A DNA stretch of 64,000 nucleotides, taken from positions 1 to 64,000 of the forward strand of contig NZ_KZ848473.1 in the NCBI RefSeq assembly GCF_003327285.1, given 5' to 3'. A program made the translations under genes and the position numbers. Positions 54,565 to 62,730 of the stretch are shown here, one piece after another. How positions within the stretch are numbered: position 1 is the first letter of the stretch; every line of letters starts with the position of its first letter. Source of the stretch: Microbacterium sorbitolivorans (lineage in GTDB: Bacteria > Actinomycetota > Actinomycetes > Actinomycetales > Microbacteriaceae). Below the pieces are notes generated by a model. That model saw only the letters and a program-made list of their open reading frames with translations. It made no database searches and had not been told where the DNA came from.

Positions 54565-56032
54565 GCAGCGGATTGACCACCTTCCACGCCTGCCGAACGT
54601 CCTCTGCGGTCACTGACGCATCTGCGCTGTGCGCGATGAGATTGAACCACTGGATAGAGCCATGTTTGTGGGCGTTTCCCGACTGTATGGCGCCGATGGT
54701 CGATTTGAGAGTCTTCTCCGAGCCATAGGTTTGCGCGACCACTTTGAAAACCGCACTCAACTCGCCTGTCGCGGGCGTTGCGGAGCCCTCAAAATGGACT
54801 TTGATGGTGGCTTCGAGAACAGAGCGCAATAGGATCGCGGACGCGATAGGCAAGTTTCCCAGGTTGATCCGTCGTAGCTCGAAGTAGCGCAGTTTGAGGT
54901 TCAGTGGTGCGTTCTCGTAGTCGAGGCCAGACAGATCGAGCGTGTCCTTTGTGTCTGGATGGTTCGGTCCACGGCTTCCTGCTCCGCTCGGAGGCTCCGG
55001 CTGGGGTGGCGTTGCCCCGCCGGTCGCGCTGCCGGGACCGCTTGGAGGCATTCCGTGGCTGCCACCTTGCGACGGTCCAGGCGGAGTCGGTGGTGCGGGC
55101 GCGGCGGGTGATGGTGTCGGCGTTGCTGTAGTGGGTACACCGTTGAGACGGTCCACGAACGGCTGGTAGGCGTCATCACGCTTCTTGAGCTCCGGAGAGC
55201 GGGTGTTGAGCCTTCCAGCGCGAAACTCCCCGACTAGATACTCCAATGCACCGAGCTTCTTCTTTGGAAGTTCCGACGCGATCTTTTCGGGAGTTGAGGA
55301 CCGAGGAAGCAACATGCCGTCTCTATCGAACTCCACCCCGATCGCAGCCGCGATGTCCTTACTTCGGTACGCGTACTCAAAGGCCGACATCGCCAAGTCG
55401 TCGCTGGCGGCGTACTGCCGGAGGGTGTGATCGGAGAATGGCGCAGCGGCAAGGAAGCGTCGCATCACAGCCATCTTCATGAACCTTGCGACCTCGACAT
55501 CGGGGTACTGCGCCTTGACGTCCTCCACAGTCGTCTGGTCGTCCACGAGTGAGTAGTAGAAGGTTGCTTGTTGGTCGCGGCTCCACCGCTTCTTGGAGAT
55601 GCCAGTGTGCAGTCGGGCAACGTGCGGGGCGGCGGTCGCGCGATCAGTCGCCACGATCACGCGGATTCGCTCGGGGAGGTTCTCTGCCTCGACTGCGTAC
55701 CGCTTGAGCAGTGAGCGAACCTCGGCTTCGTGACCAGGCACGATCGTCGGGTCGTAGAGAGCCTTGAGTGCGCTGACGCGCCGGTTGCCTTCCAGGACGA
55801 TGTACGAAGGCGGCTCGTCCCGTGACTCCGCCGCGATCACGATCGGCACCTCGTTGTCGAAGTAGCCGTCGCGGAGGATCAGCCGCGCCGCGCCGAGGAC
55901 GTCCTCGGAAGCGAACAGATACTTCAAGGCTCCGGCTTCATCGTCGCGACGCGTCGGGATGCGGTAGTTCTCCAGGTCGAGCAGGAGCCGGCTCAGTTCG
56001 ACCTCCACGATGGGTAGCTGCTCGTAAGCCAT
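54515..56032 (-). CDS. ParB/Srx-domain protein with Pro-rich linker, defence cluster
   Basis: The protein has 505 residues. The N-terminal ParB-like domain has NYRIPTRRDDE, YIVLEGNRRVSALKAL (the GNRR motif of the ParB/sulfiredoxin fold) and LHTGISKKRWSRDQQATF. A Pro/Gly/Ser linker lies around 305-360. The C-terminal helical domain of about 140 residues has YFELRRINLGNLPIASAILLRSVLEA. I recognise no named system. It is convergent with the methylase (50-bp overlap) and divergent from the OLD nuclease gene. Confidence 0.78.
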   Translation of the reverse strand: MAYEQLPIVEVELSRLLLDLENYRIPTRRDDEAGALKYLFASEDVLGAARLILRDGYFDNEVPIVIAAESRDEPPSYIVLEGNRRVSALKALYDPTIVPGHEAEVRSLLKRYAVEAENLPERIRVIVATDRATAAPHVARLHTGISKKRWSRDQQATFYYSLVDDQTTVEDVKAQYPDVEVARFMKMAVMRRFLAAAPFSDHTLRQYAASDDLAMSAFEYAYRSKDIAAAIGVEFDRDGMLLPRSSTPEKIASELPKKKLGALEYLVGEFRAGRLNTRSPELKKRDDAYQPFVDRLNGVPTTATPTPSPAAPAPPTPPGPSQGGSHGMPPSGPGSATGGATPPQPEPPSGAGSRGPNHPDTKDTLDLSGLDYENAPLNLKLRYFELRRINLGNLPIASAILLRSVLEATIKVHFEGSATPATGELSAVFKVVAQTYGSEKTLKSTIGAIQSGNAHKHGSIQWFNLIAHSADASVTAEDVRQAWKVVNPLLRRLLRPPLQSAPATP

Positions 56033-56553
56033 GTCCAGCCTCGTCTCGATGATTCGTCCGGCGATCTACGCCCTCGGTGCCGAACGGACGAGAGCTGTCG
56101 TTCAGTCCTAACCGTAGCCGCGCGGTTTCGCGATCGGGCTGAGACACGTCGAGGCGCATCAACCGGAGCTCCGCTGATGCGCGAACGCACGAACTGGTTG
56201 CCATAGGCGCCCGTGACGCCGTGACAGTTCTCGACGCGGGCAGGCGCCCAGGCACGGGACCACGGTCATGCAAATCATTCAGCATGCCGGCGACGCCGCG
56301 TGGGTCGCCTGAACTGCGGAACCAGACGGAACGAGGCCGAGCTGCCGCTTCGGACGCTTGTACGGAACCTGTCGTCGCGTGTCTCACGGGACGGCCATGG
56401 TGCGTCGCCGCCTGGTACTGACCACAGTCCGTGGGACGATAGGCATGGGAGCCGCCGGTTCCGAGCGGGAGAAGGTCCGTTGATTCACGCTCATCGTCCC
56501 GTTGCGAGCCGAGCGCTCAGCTTGCATCGGGGGGGGTATGCAAGGAGTAGCCA
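56033..56553. other. 521-bp divergent intergenic region
   Basis: No ORF here has convincing coding character. The region must hold promoters for the ParB-domain gene (minus) and the OLD/UvrD pair (plus). The only clear site is the SD-overlapping hairpin at 56521-56544. Confidence 0.5.
56521..56544 (+). promoter_or_regulatory. Hairpin with G8 loop over the OLD-nuclease SD
   Basis: CTTGCAT (56521-56527) and ATGCAAG (56538-56544) form a perfect 7-bp inverted repeat. The loop contains eight consecutive G (56529-56536). The right arm overlaps the SD AAGGAG (56542-56547) of the gene at 56554. Confidence 0.5.
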
Positions 56554-58275
56554 ATGAGGGTCGCGCGCATCCGTATCGGACGCTTCCGGGGTTATCGCCA
56601 TGCAGCGCTCGTGGTGCCAGAGAACATGGTGCTTGCAGGTGAGCCGCAGGCGGGCCGCACTGACATCGTCGAGGCCCTGCGCCGGGTTCTCGACGCCCGC
56701 AGTACTCGGTCCCGCGTGAATCCTCTCGACGTCTACCGACCTGCTGACGGCGATGAAGAGTCCTTGACGGAGGTAGAGGTGACTCTCCTCGACCTCGGGG
56801 AGGACGTAGAAACTCTTCTCAGCGAGAATCTGGAAACGTTCGACCGGGCAACCGGGGAGATCGCCACGCCAAGCAACGCGGGCGACGCGGTTCTGGGCGT
56901 ACGTCTGTGCTATCGCGCACGATATGACCTCGATACGGACACCGGTGAGCACTGGGTGGATTACCCGGCGCGAAGTGATCCCGCTGCCGGTGTGTTCAAG
57001 AAGGCGAGCCGGATCGAGCGTGAGTCTCTGCCTGTCCAGTTCGTTGACAGTGCGCCGGCTCTCCAGCTGCGGGCAGAGGGAGTCCTGAGAGCACTCCTTG
57101 CTGATGCCGATCCTGGTGGCCTGGACAGCGCCCTCACCGATCTGGATTCGGCCGTCCATGCTGCAACCGGGTCGTTCTCTGAGACGGAGGTGGTCACTAG
57201 CGTTCTGGATAAGGTAATTGATTCCGGACCGCAGGCTCTCTTCGGTATCGATGACTCCGCCGACATCAGTTTTCTGGCGGATGACGGTTCTATGGCTGCC
57301 CTCCTCAGAGCGCTTCAACCAGCGATCTCGATGGGTGCGGCCGGGGCCCTTCCCGTCCGTTCCCAGGGGTCGACTCTCGAGAGTGTGCTCTCGGCCGCTG
57401 AAGCCATCGCAGCCGCGCGAGATGCACAATCAGGCGTCGTCATCATCGGCGATGACTTTGGAGATCGCCTTGACGCATCTTCATCTGAACACATGGCGCG
57501 GCTCATCCACGTAACGGCAGGGCAAGCGATCCTCACAACGCGCCGTCCTGAGGTAGTACGAGCATTCGATCCCGGTGAGCTGGTTCGGCTCACGGTCAGC
57601 CACGGCGAGAGACGACAGCACCAGCTCTCTGCAGTCACGGACAAGACGGGCCGAGTCAACCGGAGGCTCATCCTGGAGCAGCTTCTCGCAGCGCTGAGCG
57701 CGAGAACCGTTGTCCTCCTGGAGGGGCCGCTCGATGTCGAGGGGTACGGCGCGCTCGCGTCGCGGCTCTTCCGGAAGACGAACGAACCGCACCACAGCCT
57801 CCCCGCTAACGGCATCCGCCTGGTCGCCCCGCCAGGGTCAGACGGAGGAGTTACCCGGCTCCCAGCCATTGCCGAGATCGCCCTTGAACTCGGATTCCAC
57901 GTCCGAGCGATCGTCGACAATGACAAGCCAGGACACGAAGATCCAGCAGTCGGAGTCCTTGCAGGAATGGTCGAACAACTCGTCGTGCTTCCCACTCGCA
58001 CCGCCGTGGAGGCCGCGCTCATCCGCGGCGTACCTGGAGATCAGCTCCGAGAGACGGTCGAGACCCTGGAAGACTTCGGCATGCCTGCCCTGCCACCCGA
58101 TCTCGGCGACGACGACATCGCGGACCACCTCATCGCGACGAAAGTGATCAAGAAGCAGGGGCTAGGGGCAGCCTGGGCTCACGCACTGACACGACAGCCG
58201 CCGATCGCGCGGTCCGCGATCGAAGCAGTCTGCGGCGATACGCTCGGACGCATCGACATCCCTGATCTGCCATGA
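56554..58275 (+). CDS. OLD-family ATPase/TOPRIM nuclease (Gabija GajA-like)
   Basis: The protein has 573 residues from ATG 56554, with AAGGAG 7 bp upstream. The N-terminal ABC-type ATPase starts IRIGRFRGYRHAALV. The Walker A position reads G29-EPQAG-R35-T36, with Arg where Lys is expected. A Walker B-like VVIIGDDFGD lies near residue 300. The C-terminal TOPRIM domain has E390 (VVLLEGPLDVEGY) and D455-N-D457 (AIVDNDKPG). Length and architecture match GajA (about 578). It overlaps the UvrD gene by 4 bp. A GajAB complex is known to block phages by nicking DNA when NTPs fall; the role here is inferred. Confidence 0.85.
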   Translation: MRVARIRIGRFRGYRHAALVVPENMVLAGEPQAGRTDIVEALRRVLDARSTRSRVNPLDVYRPADGDEESLTEVEVTLLDLGEDVETLLSENLETFDRATGEIATPSNAGDAVLGVRLCYRARYDLDTDTGEHWVDYPARSDPAAGVFKKASRIERESLPVQFVDSAPALQLRAEGVLRALLADADPGGLDSALTDLDSAVHAATGSFSETEVVTSVLDKVIDSGPQALFGIDDSADISFLADDGSMAALLRALQPAISMGAAGALPVRSQGSTLESVLSAAEAIAAARDAQSGVVIIGDDFGDRLDASSSEHMARLIHVTAGQAILTTRRPEVVRAFDPGELVRLTVSHGERRQHQLSAVTDKTGRVNRRLILEQLLAALSARTVVLLEGPLDVEGYGALASRLFRKTNEPHHSLPANGIRLVAPPGSDGGVTRLPAIAEIALELGFHVRAIVDNDKPGHEDPAVGVLAGMVEQLVVLPTRTAVEAALIRGVPGDQLRETVETLEDFGMPALPPDLGDDDIADHLIATKVIKKQGLGAAWAHALTRQPPIARSAIEAVCGDTLGRIDIPDLP

Positions 58276-59894
58276 CATTCGCCCCGCAGAACCCGGAGCA
58301 GCAGCGAGTCGTAGCGACGCAGGCCGAACTCACTGTCGTGCTCGGCGGAGCGGGTGTCGGAAAGACGACCAGCGCGCTCGCCGCAGCTCACGCCCATCTT
58401 GAACGAGTAGCAGAAAGCGAACCCCACGATCGGGTCCTGTTCCTCTCGTTCTCTCGTTCCTCGGTGGCGCGCATCGCCTCCCGCGCAAATGAGATTCTCG
58501 GCCGCCGAGGCTCCCAGGTGGACATCATGACGTTCCACTCGCTCGCGTTCTCCGTGGTCCGGAGATTCGGGAATCTGGTCGGACACGGCGACGCCGTCCT
58601 CGTCAGCCCCGCTCGCGAGAAGCTCGGGCTGGCCCAGCACGAGATCGGATACAGCAGGCTCATCCCGCTCACACTTGAAATCGCTCAGGCCGCACCTGCT
58701 GTCGCAGAACACCTTCGCACCCGATGGGGCCTCGTAATCGTCGACGAGTTTCAGGACACCGGCGATGCGCAGCAAGACCTCCTTCAGCTGATTGCCCGCG
58801 ACAGCAGGTTGATACTGCTCGGCGACCCGAACCAGTGCATCTACACGTTCCTCGCCGAAGACGGCGTCAGAGTGGAGCGCATCGATGAAGCCTGCTCGGC
58901 CGCTGGGACAGAGAACACCATCCTGCTGCCAGAAACCTCCTTCCGAGACCCCTCCGGGATCATCCCGGCCGTCGCCAACGCCATCAGGGGACGCCTGTTC
59001 GGCTCAGAGGCCATCGCGGCCGCCATCCAGGACGAAAGACTGGTCATCCAAGACGGAATACCACTCTCCGACGAGACCAGTCAGGTCGCACGGGTCGTTA
59101 GCGAGTTGGCCGCGGAAGATATGGGCGTGGCAGTATTCACGCACCATAACGACATGCTCGCGGCTCTCTCGGATGCACTTGAAGCCGCCGGGATCGAACA
59201 TGAAGTTGCTGGTCTCAGTGACGCGCTCGCCGCCGCTCTCGACGCCCAGACAGCGATGGCGCGATTCCACACCGGCGATGGCACCTGGGGAATTGTTCTC
59301 GAAGCGATAGCCGTGTTCCTGACGAGCGCGCAACGTGGGCAGAAGGCGCCCCCCATCGCGTACCAGGTGATGAACGGTTCAGGCCCCACGACCCTGCAAG
59401 CTCGCCTGAGCGCTCTTCGAGAGCGTCTCTCCGAGGCGGGGTCCATTCGGGAGGTAATCGAGGTAGCGGCGACGGCACACGACGCGCTCGGACTACCGCA
59501 GAAGTCGGGCGCCTGGCAGCAAGCAGCCACCCTGCTCTCGGTGATGTACGCGCGAGCGGCACGCACGAGCAGCGCCCGCGATGACCGTCAGATGGTTGCA
59601 GCGATCTGTGCGGAAGCTCGTGAGGCGAGTTACGCGGCGCTCACGGACTCGGCGCTGAGCCCGCGAGAGGTTCAACTAATGAACCTCTACCAGACGAAGG
59701 GACGCGAGGCCGACGCAACCGTCGTGGTGTTGCGGGAGGGAGACTTCATGGGCTACGAATCGGAACCGTTCCCCACAACAAGTCGGCTCCTCTACGTGGT
59801 CTTTTCCAGAGCCAGACACAAGATCGTCGTGCTGCTCGTGGGCAACAGGTTCCACGCCGCCGTAGCGCCTCTCGCGGCTCTGGCCGCGAACTGA
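58272..59894 (+). CDS. UvrD/Rep-type helicase (Gabija GajB-like)
   Basis: The protein has 540 residues. Walker A is GGAGVGKTT (25-33), motif II is VDEFQDT (157-163) and motif III is LLGDPNQCIYTF. C-terminal MNLYQTKGREADATVVV and LLYVVFSRARHKIVVLL are motifs V and VI. It has no nuclease domain. It lies directly after the OLD nuclease gene with an ATGA overlap, as gajB does in Gabija. It ends 14 bp before the right-end arm sites. Confidence 0.87.
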   Translation: MTFAPQNPEQQRVVATQAELTVVLGGAGVGKTTSALAAAHAHLERVAESEPHDRVLFLSFSRSSVARIASRANEILGRRGSQVDIMTFHSLAFSVVRRFGNLVGHGDAVLVSPAREKLGLAQHEIGYSRLIPLTLEIAQAAPAVAEHLRTRWGLVIVDEFQDTGDAQQDLLQLIARDSRLILLGDPNQCIYTFLAEDGVRVERIDEACSAAGTENTILLPETSFRDPSGIIPAVANAIRGRLFGSEAIAAAIQDERLVIQDGIPLSDETSQVARVVSELAAEDMGVAVFTHHNDMLAALSDALEAAGIEHEVAGLSDALAAALDAQTAMARFHTGDGTWGIVLEAIAVFLTSAQRGQKAPPIAYQVMNGSGPTTLQARLSALRERLSEAGSIREVIEVAATAHDALGLPQKSGAWQQAATLLSVMYARAARTSSARDDRQMVAAICAEAREASYAALTDSALSPREVQLMNLYQTKGREADATVVVLREGDFMGYESEPFPTTSRLLYVVFSRARHKIVVLLVGNRFHAAVAPLAALAAN

Positions 59895-59907
59895 GCTTGC
59901 CTACGAG

Positions 59908-59929
59908 GGGGACCAGAAGGGGACCAGAA
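59908..59929. promoter_or_regulatory. Putative integrase arm-type sites, right end
   Basis: Two tandem copies of GGGGACCAGAA (59908-59918 and 59919-59929) match the 11-bp units at the left end of the element. Confidence 0.55.
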
Positions 59930-60019
59930 TCATGCAATCCATGCATCCCGTGACGTGTTCTGCATGATCTGACGCCCGGAATCACGCGGAATCCGGGCAG
60001 ACCGGAGCCGTCTGGACGC

Positions 60020-60081
60020 CTGGGGGTCAGGGGGTCGCAGGTTCAAATCCTGTCAGCCCGACGTAAAAGCCCAGGTGAGAG
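60020..60081 (+). repeat. attR: second 62-bp core repeat
   Basis: It is identical to 23747-23808. It holds only the tRNA 3' half from the anticodon loop, not a whole tRNA. It marks the right end of the ICE and the left end of the downstream element remnant. Confidence 0.92.
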
Positions 60082-60125
60082 TAGGTTTCTCGCCTGGGCT
60101 TCTTCATGTCCGGGGGTCGTTTTCC

Positions 60126-60246
60126 GTGGTCCCCCTCTGGTCCCCCCCCGGCGCTCTCGTTGGTGGTCGACTGTGGACGAACGGACCGCCCTGGACCTGC
60201 TTCCTGTGGATAAGGGGACCAGAAGGGGACCAAAAGGGGACCAGAA
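60126..60246. promoter_or_regulatory. Arm-type sites of the downstream remnant
   Basis: Two inverted 11-bp units (60126-60145) and three direct ones (60214-60246) repeat the layout at 23851-23960. TGTGGATAA occurs again at 60205-60213. Confidence 0.5.
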
Positions 60247-60282
60247 CGCTTCCGGGAGCACTCCCGCGGGGGTGGGAGCGCA

Positions 60283-61308
60283 TCACAGGCCCCTGGTCGC
60301 GGGGCTGCTGCGCCGGGTGTGCTTGCGTTGTCCGGCGGCGGAGAGGAAGGCGTTGGCCTGCTCAGCGGCGGAGGCGAGGTGGCGGTCGTCGGGGTGCAGG
60401 TAGCCGCGGGTGGTCTCCATCGACGCGTGCCCGAGGATGTCTTGGAGGACGTGCAGCGGGATGCCAGCGTCGGCCATCCAGGTCGCCCCGGTGTGACGTA
60501 GCCCGTGCCGGGTGAGGTCGGGCAGGCCGAGCTTCGCGACGATGCCGTCCCAGTTGGTGGCGTCGCGGACGGTCGCGGTGGTGAGGTAGCCGCCCTTCGG
60601 GCCGACCAGTAGCGAGTCCTCGGGCTCCTTGCCGTCGGTGAGGCGTTCCAGCACGGGCCGGAGAGGTTCGAGGATCGGCACGCGGCGTTCTTTGCGGCTC
60701 TTGGTCGGCTTGGTGACCAGTCCGCCCTTGCCGGGGAACACCTGCCGGCGGATCACCACGAGGTTCTTGTCGAAGTCGACGTCCCCGACCTGCAACCCGG
60801 AGACCTCCGAGGATCGGGCCGCGAGCAGCGCGGCGAGCATCACGAAGTCGCTGTAGGACTGATGGACCTTCCCACACGCCCTGGTGAGCCGGTTGAGGGT
60901 CTTCATGTCGGGGATCGCGTGCGCCCGCGGGGAGGCGTGTTCGGCGGACTGGCCGCGGAAGGCGTTGCGGTTCAGGCTCCGCTTGGCACGGTTCTTCGCG
61001 GGGTTGATCTGGATCAGTCCGTCCCGCACGGCTTCATCGAGCACCCGGACGAGCGGGGCGATAGTGTTCTTGATGGTCGAGGCACCGTGGCGCTGTTCCC
61101 ACTCATCAATGGTGCGGATCGATGATCCCCGCGGTGATCTGGGTGACCGGCAGATGCCCGAGCGCGGGCAGCACCCGCAGCTTCAGCCCGTACCCGTAGG
61201 TCTCACCGGTGGAGGTCGGGTCCAGGCCACGCGCCCACCGGTCGCCGATGGAGGTGACGAACTCCAGCAGCGTCATGGACACTTCCATGCCCTTGGTCGA
61301 GGAGCCGC
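60283..61308 (-). pseudogene. Broken second integrase copy
   Basis: It is highly similar to the integrase at 23995-25224, with catalytic residues still present (RHGLRHTGA, LGHASMETTRGY). One extra base near 61118 (GGTGCGGATCGATG versus GGTGCGGTCGATG in the first copy) shifts the frame. The first 70 or so codons are missing; the sequence departs from the intact copy at about 61308, where an AraC fragment begins. It cannot make a full integrase. Confidence 0.88.
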
Positions 61309-61437
61309 GGACCCAGAGCGGACGATGACAACCTTGATGCAGTCATACGCCACCGGACCGATCGGACGATGCTCGGTCCGGGTCAAGGCCGTGATGGGTG
61401 AGCGCAGGCCTTGTTCGTCTGCCTCGAATCCCAACAT
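61309..61437 (-). pseudogene. 5' fragment of a third AraC-family regulator
   Basis: The first 43 codons (MLGFEADEQGLRSPITALTR, then VAYDCIKVVIVRSGS) align with AraC1 and AraC2. The rest is replaced by integrase sequence. It lies just after MFS3, the position the other two regulators hold relative to MFS1 and MFS2. Confidence 0.8.
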
Positions 61438-61452
61438 GTTCTTGACCCGGAC
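61376..61452. repeat. Nested, mutually exclusive inverted repeats at AraC3
   Basis: A 12-bp perfect pair (61376-61387 with 61441-61452) and a 7-bp pair (61384-61390 with 61407-61413) share bases 61384-61387. The inner pair is at the codons that carry the inverted repeats in AraC1 and AraC2. Confidence 0.7.
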
Positions 61453-61461
61453 AGTCGCGTC

Positions 61462-62730
61462 TCAGCGTTCGTCCAGTGAGCGTTCCATCTCGCTTTCGCG
61501 CATCCGCCCCGCCAGCAGAGCGATCAGCGCAAGGGCGGGTGGCGCGATGCCGGCAATGACGAAGATCACGGGGATGGGCACGAGCAGTGAGAGCGGGCCT
61601 GCGATGGCGATCGAGACCGGCATGAAGGCGATCGAGACGAAGAAGTCGAGGCTCGCGACTCGGCCGATCATGTCGAGCGGCACCAGACGTTGCAGCAGGG
61701 TTCCCCAGATGACGACACCGGCTCCGGTCGCCGCGCCGACGATGAACAGTGCTGAGAGCATCAGAATCAGGTTGTCGGCGACACCGATGACCGCAAGGGG
61801 GAGGGTTCCGCCGCCCCAGCAAGCGATCATGAATGTGAGGTAGCGGCGCGGGAGTTTCAGCGATGACACAACGAGTGAGCCGATCGCCCCGCCGATGCCG
61901 AATGCGGCAAGGAGGAAACCGAACGTCGATTCGGCGTCCTCGAACCTGTCGCGGGTGATGAACGGCAGCAGCACTTCGATCGGTCCCTGGATGATGAGGG
62001 CGAGAGAGGAGCCGAAGATCAGAGTCCAGAGCAACCAGCGAGTGCGAGCCACATAGTTGACGCCTGCTCGAAGGTCGCCCCACACACTCGTGCGCTGCTC
62101 CGGAGAAGTGACCGTGGTCAGTTCGTCGCGTCGACTGAGGAACAGAGTGAGGATGAACGCGATCGCGTACGACGCTGCGACGATCATGGCCCCGATGGCG
62201 GGAAAGAACGTGCCGACGACGATTCCGCCGAGGGCGGGACCGAGGCCTTGCCCCATCGAGGGTCGGAGAGCGCCTTCGAGCCCGTTCGCGGCGAGGAGCT
62301 GCTCAGACTGAAGCACCTGGGGCAGATACGCGCTGTAGGCGGGGTAGAAGAACGCGCTTCCTGCGCCCATCGCGAAGGAAGCGGCGCCGACGTGCCACAG
62401 TTCGATCGTCTCGGTGAGGGACAGGACTGCCACCACGGTCATCACAGCCGCGGTGCATCCCTGCACGGTGATGATGATGCGTCGTTTGGAGAACCGATCG
62501 GCGACAACGCCACCCAGGATCGAGAAGGCGAACAGGCCCAAGCTCATCCCTGTTGCGACCGCTGAGAGCGCGAGCGGGCTGTCATCGAGCGCGAGGACTT
62601 GGAAGACCATCACGATGGTCCACATCCCGGTGCCGAAGACCTCGATGCCGACTGCGGCGAACAGGAGCCGATAATCCCGCGAACCCAGTGGCCGCAGGGC
62701 ACGTATCCGGTTGAGGTTCTTCTCGCTCAT
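61462..62730 (-). CDS. 12-TM MFS exporter (MefA/Tap-like), MFS3
   Basis: The protein has 422 residues from ATG 62730 ([21 protein letters not shown]); the ORF open to 62778 runs into the ABC-F gene. About 12 TM segments are present. Motif A is [15 protein letters not shown]. It resembles MFS_3-type exporters such as MefA or Tap. Its ATG overlaps the ABC-F stop (ATGA). An exporter behind an ABC-F gene recalls the mef-msr macrolide pair; the drug is not known. Confidence 0.82.
   Translation of the reverse strand: MSEKNLNRIRALRPLGSRDYRLLFAAVGIEVFGTGMWTIVMVFQVLALDDSPLALSAVATGMSLGLFAFSILGGVVADRFSKRRIIITVQGCTAAVMTVVAVLSLTETIELWHVGAASFAMGAGSAFFYPAYSAYLPQVLQSEQLLAANGLEGALRPSMGQGLGPALGGIVVGTFFPAIGAMIVAASYAIAFILTLFLSRRDELTTVTSPEQRTSVWGDLRAGVNYVARTRWLLWTLIFGSSLALIIQGPIEVLLPFITRDRFEDAESTFGFLLAAFGIGGAIGSLVVSSLKLPRRYLTFMIACWGGGTLPLAVIGVADNLILMLSALFIVGAATGAGVVIWGTLLQRLVPLDMIGRVASLDFFVSIAFMPVSIAIAGPLSLLVPIPVIFVIAGIAPPALALIALLAGRMRESEMERSLDER

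Larger units (their letters stand above)
23747..60081. mobile_element. Integrative conjugative element in tRNA-Pro, about 36.3 kb
   Basis: The element is bounded by 62-bp identical repeats. Left to right it carries int, xis and a DUF4913-like gene. A T4SS-type transfer block follows on the minus strand. Then come replication, anti-restriction and ParB-like genes, a MobF relaxase on the plus strand, drug-export modules, dprA and a defence island. The GGATCC motif that is dense in the flanking chromosome is nearly absent here. The gene order resembles actinobacterial conjugative elements with SCO6880-type proteins. Confidence 0.9.

Noticed and set aside
55938..56387. A 149-codon minus-strand frame in the divergent gap
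   Set aside because: It overlaps the ParB-domain gene start, has no SD and no recognisable motif.
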